This document shows positions 18,935 to 25,936 of a DNA stretch of 64,000 nucleotides, in pieces. The translations under genes were made by a program, and so were the position numbers. Positions within the stretch are counted from its first letter, which is position 1. Each line of letters begins with the position of its first letter. The notes under the pieces were generated by a model. It was not told the DNA's origin. It was given only the letters and a program-made list of their open reading frames with translations, and ran no database searches. Source of the DNA: Ciceribacter sp. L1K22 (GTDB lineage Bacteria; Pseudomonadota; Alphaproteobacteria; Rhizobiales; Rhizobiaceae); NCBI RefSeq assembly GCF_017599385.1, contig NZ_JAGFPK010000001.1:1291299-1355298 (forward strand), read 5' to 3'.

Positions 18935-19546
18935 TCAGCCCCTCCCTGACCCGTCACCCGGCCCGCCACCCGGCCATGTCGCCAGCGCCTGCTCGGCGAC
19001 GGCCTGCAGCTTTTCCCGGCTGAAACCGGCCTTGGCCTGAACGGCCAGCCCATGCACCATCGCCAGCAGGAAGGCTGCCAGCGCCTCCGGATCGGCGCTG
19101 TCAGGCAGATCGCCCTCCGCCTTCGCCCGTTCGAACCGCTGCCGCAATTCCGCCTCGCCGACCGCGCGGGCATCGATCAGCGCCTGCCGCACCGGCTCCG
19201 CCTCGTCCGATCCGGCGAGCAGCCCGTTGATGCCGAGGCATCCCGGATGCGTCTGGAAACGGGTGTGCAGGTCGATCGCGCTGTGCAGGATGAAGGACGC
19301 CACCTCGCGGGAGGTCTTCTGTGCATGCGCCTTCGGAATGAAGTCGAGATAGCGTTCGTAGTAATGGTCAAGCGCCCGGCGGAACATCGCTTCCTTGTTG
19401 CCGAACGCCGAATAAAGGGCAGGGCGCTCCACGCCGGTCGCCTCCGTGAGGTCGGCATAGGACGCGCCCTCGTAGCCCTTGCGCCAGAAGACACACGTCA
19501 CCGCGTCGAGTGCCTTGTCCACGTCGAATTCCCTGGGACGCCCCAT
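18935..19546 (-). CDS. TetR/AcrR family transcriptional regulator
   Basis: 203 residues from the ATG at 19546 (MGRPREFDVDKALDAV), which has GGAG upstream; a start at 19609 would place the N-terminus inside the likely operator. The N-terminal helix-turn-helix is YADLTEATGVERPALYSAFGNKEAMFRRAL. The C-terminal ligand domain ends in a glycine-rich tail. It is divergent from the SDR gene across ~160 bases that carry matched inverted repeats, so autorepression and repression of the SDR gene are likely. Such regulators often answer electrophiles or aromatic compounds; the ligand here is unknown. Confidence 0.9.
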   Translation of the reverse strand: MGRPREFDVDKALDAVTCVFWRKGYEGASYADLTEATGVERPALYSAFGNKEAMFRRALDHYYERYLDFIPKAHAQKTSREVASFILHSAIDLHTRFQTHPGCLGINGLLAGSDEAEPVRQALIDARAVGEAELRQRFERAKAEGDLPDSADPEALAAFLLAMVHGLAVQAKAGFSREKLQAVAEQALATWPGGGPGDGSGRG

Positions 19547-19560
19547 CAGTCCGCTCCGAT

Positions 19561-19647
19561 CAATTTCATAACGACCATTAATAAACCGCTTGACAGCCTT
19601 TGTCCACATTCCGTAACACTCATTACGTAATGACCGTTATGAAATTG
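19561..19647. promoter_or_regulatory. Divergent promoter with paired operator-like inverted repeats (TetR/SDR)
   Basis: Two 20-base elements, CAATTTCATAACGACCATTA at 19561-19580 and its near-perfect inverse at 19628-19647, differ at two positions and face each other. A 12-bp palindrome CATTACGTAATG at 19621-19632 abuts the second. Between them is TTGACA at 19590-19595, a good -35 for the SDR gene, with a weak -10 near 19614. This is a likely binding region for the adjacent TetR protein. Confidence 0.65.
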
Positions 19648-19706
19648 AAGCGCGACTGCCGACGTCCCGTCCGGCGGCGCTGAACGGTCTCTCTGAAAGG
19701 ATACCC

Positions 19707-20468
19707 ATGTCTCAGCAGTTCAAGGGCAAGGTCGCCCTCGTCACAGGCGGCTCGCGTGGCCTTGGCGCCACCATCGCCGAAACGCTGGCCGGCTATGGTG
19801 CGGATGTTGCGATCAGCTACGCCGCCTCCGCCGAAAAGGCCCAGGCGGTGGTCGAAAAACTCAAGGCGAAAGGCGTGCGCGCCATCGCGATCAAGAGCGA
19901 CCAGTCCGATCCCGCATCCGCCCGACCGCTGATCGATGCCGTCATCGCGGAGTTCGGCCGCCTCGACATCCTCGTCAATAATGCTGGCGTCGCCATCCAG
20001 GGCCATATGGTCGACGACCCCGACCTTGACTGGCAGGCCTATGATCGCAACTGGCAGGTCAATGTCACGGGCACGATCGCCAACACCCGTGCGGCGGCGT
20101 CGAAGCTTTCCGATGGCGGCCGCGTCATCTTCATCGGCTCGCGGCTCGGCTCCGTCGTCCCATTCCCCGGTGTCGCCGACTATGCGGCCACCAAGACCGC
20201 GCTCGTCGGTTATGCCCGCGGCATCGCTCGCGAACTCGGGCCCCGCAACATCACCGTCAACGTCGTGCAGCCGGGCATCATGCCGACCGACATGGCGGCG
20301 GAGGTGGCGGGCGAACTGCCGAACCGCGACGCCATCCTCGACATGCATCCGATCCGCCGCATCGCCACGCTGGAGGAAGTCGCCGAAACCGTCGCCTTCC
20401 TCGCCGGTCCGCACGCCGGCTACATCACCGGCTCCACCATCGACATCGCCGGGGGCATTGGAACCTGA
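19707..20468 (+). CDS. SDR family NAD(P)-dependent oxidoreductase
   Basis: 253-residue classical short-chain dehydrogenase. The nucleotide-binding motif is TGGSRGLGATIA near residue 12, NNAGV lies near 92, and the active site has Ser in IGSRLGSV with YAATK (YxxxK). The C-terminus ends GSTIDIAGGIGT, like 3-oxoacyl-ACP reductase-type SDRs. The ATG follows GAAAGGATACCC. It is divergent from and probably controlled by the TetR regulator. The substrate is unknown. Confidence 0.92.
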   Translation: MSQQFKGKVALVTGGSRGLGATIAETLAGYGADVAISYAASAEKAQAVVEKLKAKGVRAIAIKSDQSDPASARPLIDAVIAEFGRLDILVNNAGVAIQGHMVDDPDLDWQAYDRNWQVNVTGTIANTRAAASKLSDGGRVIFIGSRLGSVVPFPGVADYAATKTALVGYARGIARELGPRNITVNVVQPGIMPTDMAAEVAGELPNRDAILDMHPIRRIATLEEVAETVAFLAGPHAGYITGSTIDIAGGIGT

Positions 20469-20482
20469 GGCTTGAAACAAGA

Positions 20483-20509
20483 CGGCGCGATCGTTTTCCG
20501 ATCGCGCCG
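20483..20509. terminator. Bidirectional hairpin between SDR and the buf operon
   Basis: Perfect 11-bp arms CGGCGCGATCG and CGATCGCGCCG with loop TTTTC, between the convergent ends of the SDR gene and the DoxX gene. There is no long T-tract, but position and stem fit a shared terminator. Confidence 0.55.
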
Positions 20510-20516
20510 CACACTC

Positions 20517-20996
20517 TCAAACCCCCATCCGCTTCCAGATCAGATGATCCAGCGACAGCCGCCCCGGTCCCTTGGCGATGACGATCAGCAGGCAGGCGGC
20601 CCAGGTGCCGTGGGTGGGCCAGGCATCGGGATAGACGAAGATCTGGATCACCAGCGTCATCCCGAGCAGCGCCAGCGCCGAAAGCCGGCTGGCGAAGCCG
20701 ATGACGAGCAGCATCGGGAACAGATGTTCCGCTATCGTCGCGAGATGCGCCGACAGCCAGGGCGAGAGCAGCGGCAGCCGGTATTCGTTTTCGAACAGGA
20801 AAAGCGCGCTGTCGGATACAGACCAGCCGTCGAGCTTGGTCTGGCCGGAGCGCCAGAACACGCCGGCGATCGAAAGCCGCGCCACGAGCGCCACAAGATC
20901 GTGCGGGATACGCTCGAGCAGTGCCCGTCCCGATGCGAGATTGCGGGTAAGCGGGCGGTCGGGCAGGGCGCCCATGGTGTGGTCGTCATGCATCAT
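20517..20996 (-). CDS. bufD1: DoxX family membrane protein of the bufferin operon
   Basis: 159 residues with four membrane segments and the DoxX pattern (LVARLSIAGVFWRSGQTKLDGW, then HLFPMLLVIGFASRLSALALLGMTLVIQIFVYP). It is the last gene of the minus-strand operon and overlaps bufC by 11 bases. DoxX-type proteins occur at the end of many DUF2282/DUF692/DUF2063 operons, but their role there is not settled. The symbol follows the naming of the Caulobacter copper-bufferin operon and is given by context. Confidence 0.85.
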   Translation of the reverse strand: MMHDDHTMGALPDRPLTRNLASGRALLERIPHDLVALVARLSIAGVFWRSGQTKLDGWSVSDSALFLFENEYRLPLLSPWLSAHLATIAEHLFPMLLVIGFASRLSALALLGMTLVIQIFVYPDAWPTHGTWAACLLIVIAKGPGRLSLDHLIWKRMGV

Positions 20997-21762
20997 GGTC
21001 GTCCTCCGGGAGTATGGCGGTAAAGGCGCCGGTGGTCAGCAGACCGGCAAGGTTTCGGGTCAGATCGAATTGTTCGGTCTCGGCCATCGCTAGCGTCGCC
21101 GCCATGCCGAGCGGTTCCCCCTCGGCAAGCGCCGACAGAAAGGTCGCCCCGCCCGGCGGCAGGCGGTGAACCTCGACCAGCATGGCCGGGCGGACGACGA
21201 GGGCGTCCTCGCCGATCCATGTCTCGACCGTGTGCGGCGTGCCGCCTTCGGCGTTCATCGCCCAGATCGTCACGACCGGGTGGGGCGAGCGCAGGACGGC
21301 GGTGGAGGGATGCGGCTGAAGCCTTATGTCGCCCAGCCTTTCCGGCGGGATCGCGGCCAGCCGTTCCGGAACAAGCGGCGCGGCATCGGTGGCGTGGTAG
21401 GCGCGGCTTCGCGCTGCCTCCAGCCGGATCACGTCAGGCAGATAAGGCAAGCCCGCGACCGGCTCGAACCCGGCGACGAAGTCCGCGAAGCCGTCGCCAT
21501 AGGTCAGAAGCAGCGGCGAGCGCGGCGGATCGGCTGCCACGTATTCGCCGGCCATGGCGGCGAAGAAGTCCGCGCCGACGATCCGCTCCGTTGCGGGAAA
21601 GCGCGAGGCGAGCGCGCCGGTCAGCCCGACGCGCACATTGTTGCGATAGACGCCGAACCGGCGCTCGGGGCGGGGCGCGGTCCAGCTTGTCAGGCCCTCG
21701 GGCACCGGGCTTTCCCGGTCGGTGAGGGCGGCGGCGAAACGCTCTTGCGTGGCGGTCGACAT
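20986..21762 (-). CDS. bufC1: DUF2063 protein, BufC-type partner of the MNIO enzyme
   Basis: 258 residues from ATG 21762, 4 bases after the bufB stop. The N-terminal DUF2063 domain (FAAALTDRESPVPEGL, RRFGVYRNNVRVGLTGALASRFPATERIVG, FFAAMAGEYVAADPPRSPLLLTYGDGFADF) is followed by a C-terminal domain. In bufferin systems BufC works with the DUF692 enzyme on the precursor peptide, probably in substrate recognition. A start at 21798 is possible but would overlap bufB by 30 bases. Confidence 0.88.
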   Translation of the reverse strand: MSTATQERFAAALTDRESPVPEGLTSWTAPRPERRFGVYRNNVRVGLTGALASRFPATERIVGADFFAAMAGEYVAADPPRSPLLLTYGDGFADFVAGFEPVAGLPYLPDVIRLEAARSRAYHATDAAPLVPERLAAIPPERLGDIRLQPHPSTAVLRSPHPVVTIWAMNAEGGTPHTVETWIGEDALVVRPAMLVEVHRLPPGGATFLSALAEGEPLGMAATLAMAETEQFDLTRNLAGLLTTGAFTAILPEDDHDA

Positions 21763-21766
21763 GGCG

Positions 21767-22621
21767 TCACGCGGCCCGGCTTTGCGCGGCGCGGGCAAGG
21801 ATCGCGCCGGCGGCTTCCGCTTCGGATCTTAGAATTGGCCAGTCCGGAACGTCATTGTCCCATTCGATCAGCGTCGCCACCGGTCCGGTTCGGGCGATCA
21901 CCTCGTCATAGAGCGCCCAGACAGGGTCCTTGACCGGCGTGTCATGGCTGTCGATCAAAAGCGGCGCGCCGGCATCGTCCACCGTCTCGGAATGGCCGCT
22001 CAGATGGATTTCGCGCACCGCCTCCAGCGGGAATTGCGCCAGATAGGCGCGCGGGTCGAGATTGTGGTTGGTCGAGGCGACGAACACGTTGTTGACGTCG
22101 AGCAGCAGCCCGCAGCCGGTGCGGCCCACGATCTCGCGCAGGAACGCGGTTTCCTCGATCGTGCTTTCCTCGAACACCAGATAGGTGGCGGGATTTTCAA
22201 GCAGCATCTGCCGCCCGAGTGTGTCTTGCACCTCGCTGACATGCGCGGCGACGCGGGCAAGCGTCTCCTCGGTATAGGGCAACGGCAGGAGGTCGTTGAG
22301 AAACACCTCGCCATGGCTGGACCAGGCCAGATGTTCCGAAAAGCTTTCCGGCTCGTAGCGGTCGCAGAGTGTCTTCAGCCGAAGAAGATGGTCACGGTCG
22401 AGCGGCTGCATCGCCCCGATCGACAGGCCGACGCCGTGGACGGACAGCGCATAGTCTTCCCGTAGTCGGGCAAGCTTGCCATGCGGTGGGCCGCCGGCCC
22501 CCATGTAGTTTTCCGCATGCACCTCGAAGAAGCCGACCGGCTGCGGGCCGGCGTCGATGCTCGTAAAATGCTCCGGCTTGAAGCCGACGCCCGGTCGGGC
22601 GGGAAGGCGGGACGGTTTCAT
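21767..22621 (-). CDS. bufB1: DUF692 multinuclear non-heme iron oxidase (MNIO), BufB-type
   Basis: 284-residue TIM-barrel-type enzyme predicted to oxidise precursor cysteines (to thiooxazole-type groups in characterised bufferins). Conserved metal-site blocks are visible in order: [11 protein letters not shown] (31-41), [11 protein letters not shown] (59-69), SEHLAW (95-100), LLENPATY (140-147), [10 protein letters not shown] (172-180), EIHLSGH, DSHDTPV and LIEWDNDVP. It is the third gene of the operon, after two precursor genes; a RIME-like repeat separates it from the nearer precursor by ~235 bases. Substrate assignment rests on context. Confidence 0.92.
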   Translation of the reverse strand: MKPSRLPARPGVGFKPEHFTSIDAGPQPVGFFEVHAENYMGAGGPPHGKLARLREDYALSVHGVGLSIGAMQPLDRDHLLRLKTLCDRYEPESFSEHLAWSSHGEVFLNDLLPLPYTEETLARVAAHVSEVQDTLGRQMLLENPATYLVFEESTIEETAFLREIVGRTGCGLLLDVNNVFVASTNHNLDPRAYLAQFPLEAVREIHLSGHSETVDDAGAPLLIDSHDTPVKDPVWALYDEVIARTGPVATLIEWDNDVPDWPILRSEAEAAGAILARAAQSRAA

Positions 22622-22667
22622 GGAGGTCTCCTATCGGAACGGTGCTGTCTGGCCGGGAGAGGAGGGC

Positions 22668-22840
22668 GCCCCTCATCCCCCTGCCGGGACCTTCTCCCCG
22701 CGGGCGGGGAGAAGGGGCTTGTCGCGCCGCTAGCCTCCATCTTGCTTCAGCATCAGAAGGGGCTCTTGGCCCGGCTGGCGCTCCATCTCCCTTCTCCCCG
22801 TCAGAACGGGGAGAAGGTGGCGGCAGCCGGATGAGGGGCA
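22668..22840. repeat. RIME-like intergenic repeat inside the buf operon
   Basis: Imperfect terminal inverted repeats: GCCCCTCATCC, CTGCCGGGACC then CTTCTCCCCG on the left mirror the right end CGGGGAGAAGG to GGATGAGGGGC. Inner CTTCTCCCCG/CGGGGAGAAG stems can fold into two hairpins. A second copy with the same ends lies at 39321-39451. These are characteristic of rhizobial RIME/REP elements. Confidence 0.8.
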
Positions 22841-22856
22841 TGCCTCGCTTCGTGCC

Positions 22857-23126
22857 TTACGCCGGCGTCAGCGAGCCCTTGCCATTAGGCGTTTCCATGG
22901 TTTCGCAGGTGCCGGCCGGAACGAGCTTCCAGGCATTCTTCTGGTAGTCCATGGTGGAGGTACCGGCGCAGGTCGTGCCGGGGCCTGCGGCGCAATCGTT
23001 CTGGCCCTTCAGCGCCACGCCGTAGCACTTCTCCTTGGTGGCATCCTGGGCCATGGCGGGCAGGCCGCCGGCGAGAACGAGGGCGGCGGCAAGCGAGGCT
23101 GCGAGCGCGTTGCGGTTGGTGGTCAT
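22857..23126 (-). CDS. bufA1: Bufferin-type precursor peptide, DUF2282 (proximal copy)
   Basis: 89 residues: a Sec-type signal peptide cleaved near AMA|QD (residue 26) and a core with four cysteines at 34, 45, 53 and 74 ([32 protein letters not shown]). This is the DUF2282 copper-bufferin pattern, in which BufB modifies cysteines and the exported peptide binds copper in the periplasm. Compared with the distal copy it has an extra residue between the second and third cysteines and lacks the His next to each side of the third. It precedes the RIME-like repeat and bufB. Confidence 0.88.
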   Translation of the reverse strand: MTTNRNALAASLAAALVLAGGLPAMAQDATKEKCYGVALKGQNDCAAGPGTTCAGTSTMDYQKNAWKLVPAGTCETMETPNGKGSLTPA

Positions 23127-23185
23127 GTCTGGTGTCCTTGCTATCTGTCTTGTCTGGATTTGGCGGTGGATCGGTTTTCAGGCAA

Positions 23186-23458
23186 TCAGGCCGGCGTCAG
23201 CGAGCCGTGGGCGCCATCAGGCGTCATCATCGTGGTGCAGGTGCCGGCGGGCACGAGCTTGAAGGACTGCTTGTCGTAGTCCATGGCCGAATGGCCGGCG
23301 CAATCATGGCTGCCGGCGGCGCAATCGTTCTGACCTTTAAGGGCGATGCCGTAGCACTTTTCCTTCTCGGCATCCTGCGCGGCGGCCGGGACGGCGATCG
23401 TGGCGAGAGCGGAAGCGAGCGAGCCGGCCAGCGCCAGCGTGACAAAACCGTTTTTCAT
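23186..23458 (-). CDS. bufA1: Bufferin-type precursor peptide, DUF2282 (promoter-proximal copy)
   Basis: 90 residues with signal peptide (cleavage near AAA|QD, residue 27) and cysteines at 35, 46, 53 and 74 in [27 protein letters not shown] and VPAGTC. It keeps both histidines around the third cysteine (H51, H56), as in typical DUF2282 peptides. It is the first gene of the operon, 51 bp downstream of a GTAAC-N17-CGTAG promoter candidate and 59 bases before the second copy. Predicted role: periplasmic copper sequestration after modification by BufB/BufC. Confidence 0.9.
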   Translation of the reverse strand: MKNGFVTLALAGSLASALATIAVPAAAQDAEKEKCYGIALKGQNDCAAGSHDCAGHSAMDYDKQSFKLVPAGTCTTMMTPDGAHGSLTPA

Positions 23459-23508
23459 CGTTAGTTCTCCTCAGAGTGCCGAGCCGTGATTGGCTTGGTC
23501 ATCGGGAG

Positions 23509-23535
23509 CTACGGACCGCTGCGGCGAAACGTTAC
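23509..23535 (-). promoter_or_regulatory. Candidate SigF promoter of the buf operon
   Basis: On the minus strand, GTAAC (23535-23531), a 17-base spacer and CGTAG (23513-23509) form an ECF-type promoter about 50 bases ahead of the first bufA start. The same boxes with the same spacing precede sigF on the plus strand. Caulobacter SigF uses a GTAAC-type -35 with a CG-rich -10. Confidence 0.7.
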
Positions 23536-23648
23536 GCGGCCTGATCGGAAAAAATTCGCGATCGGATCGTGTCGTGGAGCGGCAGTGAAAAGAAATCGAA
23601 GGCTGTTCAAAGGCTTGTCCGAAAAATCAGCCTTTCGATGACATCTCG

Positions 23649-23675
23649 GTAACGAAAGCGTGTGGCGACGCGTAG
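23649..23675 (+). promoter_or_regulatory. Candidate autoregulatory SigF promoter of sigF-nrsF
   Basis: GTAAC at 23649-23653, 17 bases, then CGTAG at 23671-23675. Boxes and spacing match the minus-strand element at 23509-23535 exactly. Transcription would begin near 23682, which argues that the sigF start lies at GTG 23684 or further in. Confidence 0.65.
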
Positions 23676-23683
23676 AGGGTAAT

Positions 23684-24235
23684 GTGAGGCGGCCTGAGCG
23701 TGAGGTGCAATGGGCGGAATGGATGCGAAGCGCGCTGGATGGCGACGCGGCGTCCTACGACCGTTTCCTGCGCGCCGTGACGCCGCACCTGCGCGCCATG
23801 GCAAGGCGCCGTTGCGACCAGTTCGGGGCTTCGGCCGGAGAGGCCGAGGATATCGTCCAGGAGGTCCTGATCGCCGTTCATCTGAAACGCGGCACCTGGG
23901 ATCCGGAACGCCCCATCGGCCCGTGGCTGTCGACGATCGTGCGCAACAAGCTGATCGACGCGCTGCGCCGTCGCGGCCGCAGGGTCGATGTGCCGCTGGA
24001 AGACGTCGTGGCGACGCTGGAGGCGGAAGACGCGAACGTCGCCGACAGGCTCGATGCCGAGAGCGTGCTCTCGCGCCTGAAGGAGCCGCAACGCGACATC
24101 GTCCGCTCCATATCTCTCGAGGGAGCGGGTGTGAAGGAAACGGCCGAACGGCTGAAGATGAGTGAAGTGGCGGTCAGGGTGACGCTGCACCGGGCGCTGA
24201 AGGCGCTGTCCACCCTTTACCGGAGTGAAGCATGA
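23684..24235 (+). CDS. sigF: ECF sigma factor, SigF type
   Basis: About 183 residues with region 2 (YDRFLRAVTPHLRAMARRRC, EAEDIVQEVLIAVHLKRGTW, IVRNKLIDALRRRGRR) and region 4 (PQRDIVRSISLEGAGVKETAERLKMSEVAVRVTLHRALKAL). The frame is open from GTG 23660, but the promoter candidate ending at 23675 favours GTG 23684 or 23705. Family likeness begins at about VQWAEWMRSALDGD. It overlaps nrsF by 4 bases (ATGA), so sigma and anti-sigma are made together. Divergence from the bufA genes is the same layout as the copper-responsive SigF regulon of Caulobacter. Confidence 0.9.
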   Translation: MRRPEREVQWAEWMRSALDGDAASYDRFLRAVTPHLRAMARRRCDQFGASAGEAEDIVQEVLIAVHLKRGTWDPERPIGPWLSTIVRNKLIDALRRRGRRVDVPLEDVVATLEAEDANVADRLDAESVLSRLKEPQRDIVRSISLEGAGVKETAERLKMSEVAVRVTLHRALKALSTLYRSEA

Positions 24236-24867
24236 AGACGGATGAACTGATCAGGCTTTTGTCGGAAGATGCGCCGGTGCGGATGCGCTACCGTCGTGTG
24301 CTGGCGGCTGCCATCGTCTTCGGCGCTGTCGCCGCCATCTCCCTGCTGCTGTCGACCTATGGCCTTCGCCCCGATCTCGCCGACCAGATCGACACGCTGC
24401 GGGTCGCTTTCAAGATCGGCGCCAGCCTTCTGGCCGCGGTGCTCGCCTGCCGTCTCGTCCTGCTGATCGGCCGGCCGGGTCTGTCTTTGCGAGGTGCGGC
24501 GCTCTCCCTGTTGGTGCCGCTCGGCCTGCTTGTCGTTGCCGTCGCCGCCGAACTCGTCGTCCTGCCGCAAGCCGACTGGATGCCGAAACTGCTCGGCCGC
24601 AACGCCACCTTTTGCCTCGTCCTGGTGCCGACGCTGTCTTTCCTGCCGCTGGTCGCGCTGCTCTGGGCCATGAGGAGTGGCGCGCCGGACAACCCCGGCC
24701 TGGCCGGTGCCGCCGCCGGCATTGCCGCCGGCGCCATCGGCGCCACGGTCTACGCGCTGCATTGCCCCGACGACAGCCCGCTCTTCGTTGCCACCTGGTA
24801 TCCGCTGGCGATTGCGATCGTCACGATCGCCGGCTACGGCGCCGGTCGCCGCGCCCTGCGCTGGTAG
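24232..24867 (+). CDS. nrsF: NrsF (DUF1109) membrane anti-sigma factor
   Basis: 211 residues with six membrane segments and the DUF1109 start MKTDELIRLLSEDAPVR. Cys128 (NATFCLVLVP) and Cys178 (ALHCPDDSP) lie 50 residues apart. In Caulobacter NrsF a conserved cysteine pair is needed for sensing metal stress, so this protein should hold SigF at the membrane until metal reaches the pair. Its ATG overlaps the sigF TGA. It ends 7 bases before the convergent ABC permease gene. Confidence 0.92.
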   Translation: MKTDELIRLLSEDAPVRMRYRRVLAAAIVFGAVAAISLLLSTYGLRPDLADQIDTLRVAFKIGASLLAAVLACRLVLLIGRPGLSLRGAALSLLVPLGLLVVAVAAELVVLPQADWMPKLLGRNATFCLVLVPTLSFLPLVALLWAMRSGAPDNPGLAGAAAGIAAGAIGATVYALHCPDDSPLFVATWYPLAIAIVTIAGYGAGRRALRW

Positions 24868-24874
24868 CCGTCGC

Positions 24875-25936
24875 TCAGCCGGTCGCCCGGTCGCCGCGCA
24901 TCATCCAGATAAAGAAGATCCCGCCGACAAGCCCGGTGATGATGCCGAGCGGCATGTCCTGCGGCGGGATCAGCGTGCGCGCGACGATGTCGGCCGCGAC
25001 AAGGAAGATCGCCCCACCAAGCGCCGAAAGCGGCAGCACCCGTCGGTAGTCGCCGCCGACCACGAACCGCACCAGATGCGGGATCATCAGCCCGATGAAC
25101 GAGATCACCCCGGAAAAGGCGACCGCCGCGCCGGTCAGCAGCGCGCAGACGATGAACACCGTCAGCCGGAACCGCTCCGCCGGAATGCCGAGCGTCGTGG
25201 CGGTCTCGTCGCCGAGCGTCATGGCATTGAAGCTGCGGGCCTTGGCGATCAGGTAGGTGCCGCAGCCGAGAAGCACCGCCAGCGGGTAGGGCAGGTAGTC
25301 CCATTGTGCCAGCCCCAGTCCGCCCAGCATCCAGAACACCACCGTATGCGTGGCGCGCGGATCGCCGAGCAGAATGGCGAGGCTGCCGAGCGAGGTGATG
25401 ACGAAGGAGATCGCCACCCCGGTCAGCACCAGCCGGCTGGCATTGCCGGCCCGGTTGAGCCTCGCGATGCCGACCACCAGCGCTGTGCTCGCGATCGCGC
25501 CGCCGAAGGCGAAGAGCGGTACGGTGACCAGACCGAGAAACGTGCCGGTGTGCAACAGTACGATGATCGCCCCGAAGGCCGCGCCCGAGGAAATGCCGAG
25601 CAGATGCGGATCGGCGAGCGTGTTGCGGGTTACCGCCTGCAGCGCCGCGCCGACCAGCGCCAGACCGGCGCCGACCATGGCGCCGAGCAGCACGCGGGGA
25701 AGCCGCACCTGCCAGACGATGTTGTCCCGGCCGGCCGACCAGTCCTGCTCCATTCCTGTCACGCCGAGATGGCTGGCGATGATCTTCCACACCTCCGACA
25801 GCGGAATATTGGTCGATCCCACCGAGACGGCGAGCATGATCATGGCGGCGAGACCCACCGTTAGCCCCGCCACCAGCACCGGGGTGAGGTGAATGAGGGC
25901 ATGGCGCGGCCCGCTGACGTATCCGCGATGGCTCAT
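24875..25936 (-). CDS. FecCD/BtuC family ABC transporter permease
   Basis: 353 residues with about ten membrane segments and FecCD signatures: RLPRVLLGAMVGAGLALVGAALQ, RNTLADPHLLGISSGAAFGA, and GVISFIGLMIPHLVRFVVGGDYRRVLPLSALGGA, the part that contacts the ATPase. It is the last gene of the importer operon; its ATG overlaps the stop of the binding-protein gene (TAATG). Given the cobalamin riboswitch upstream, the substrate is probably a corrinoid, though the family also moves ferric siderophores. Confidence 0.92.
   Translation of the reverse strand: MSHRGYVSGPRHALIHLTPVLVAGLTVGLAAMIMLAVSVGSTNIPLSEVWKIIASHLGVTGMEQDWSAGRDNIVWQVRLPRVLLGAMVGAGLALVGAALQAVTRNTLADPHLLGISSGAAFGAIIVLLHTGTFLGLVTVPLFAFGGAIASTALVVGIARLNRAGNASRLVLTGVAISFVITSLGSLAILLGDPRATHTVVFWMLGGLGLAQWDYLPYPLAVLLGCGTYLIAKARSFNAMTLGDETATTLGIPAERFRLTVFIVCALLTGAAVAFSGVISFIGLMIPHLVRFVVGGDYRRVLPLSALGGAIFLVAADIVARTLIPPQDMPLGIITGLVGGIFFIWMMRGDRATG

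Noticed and set aside
23660..23683. Earliest start (GTG 23660) for sigF
   Set aside because: It lies inside the GTAAC-N17-CGTAG promoter candidate and adds residues not resembling the family; kept only as an alternative.
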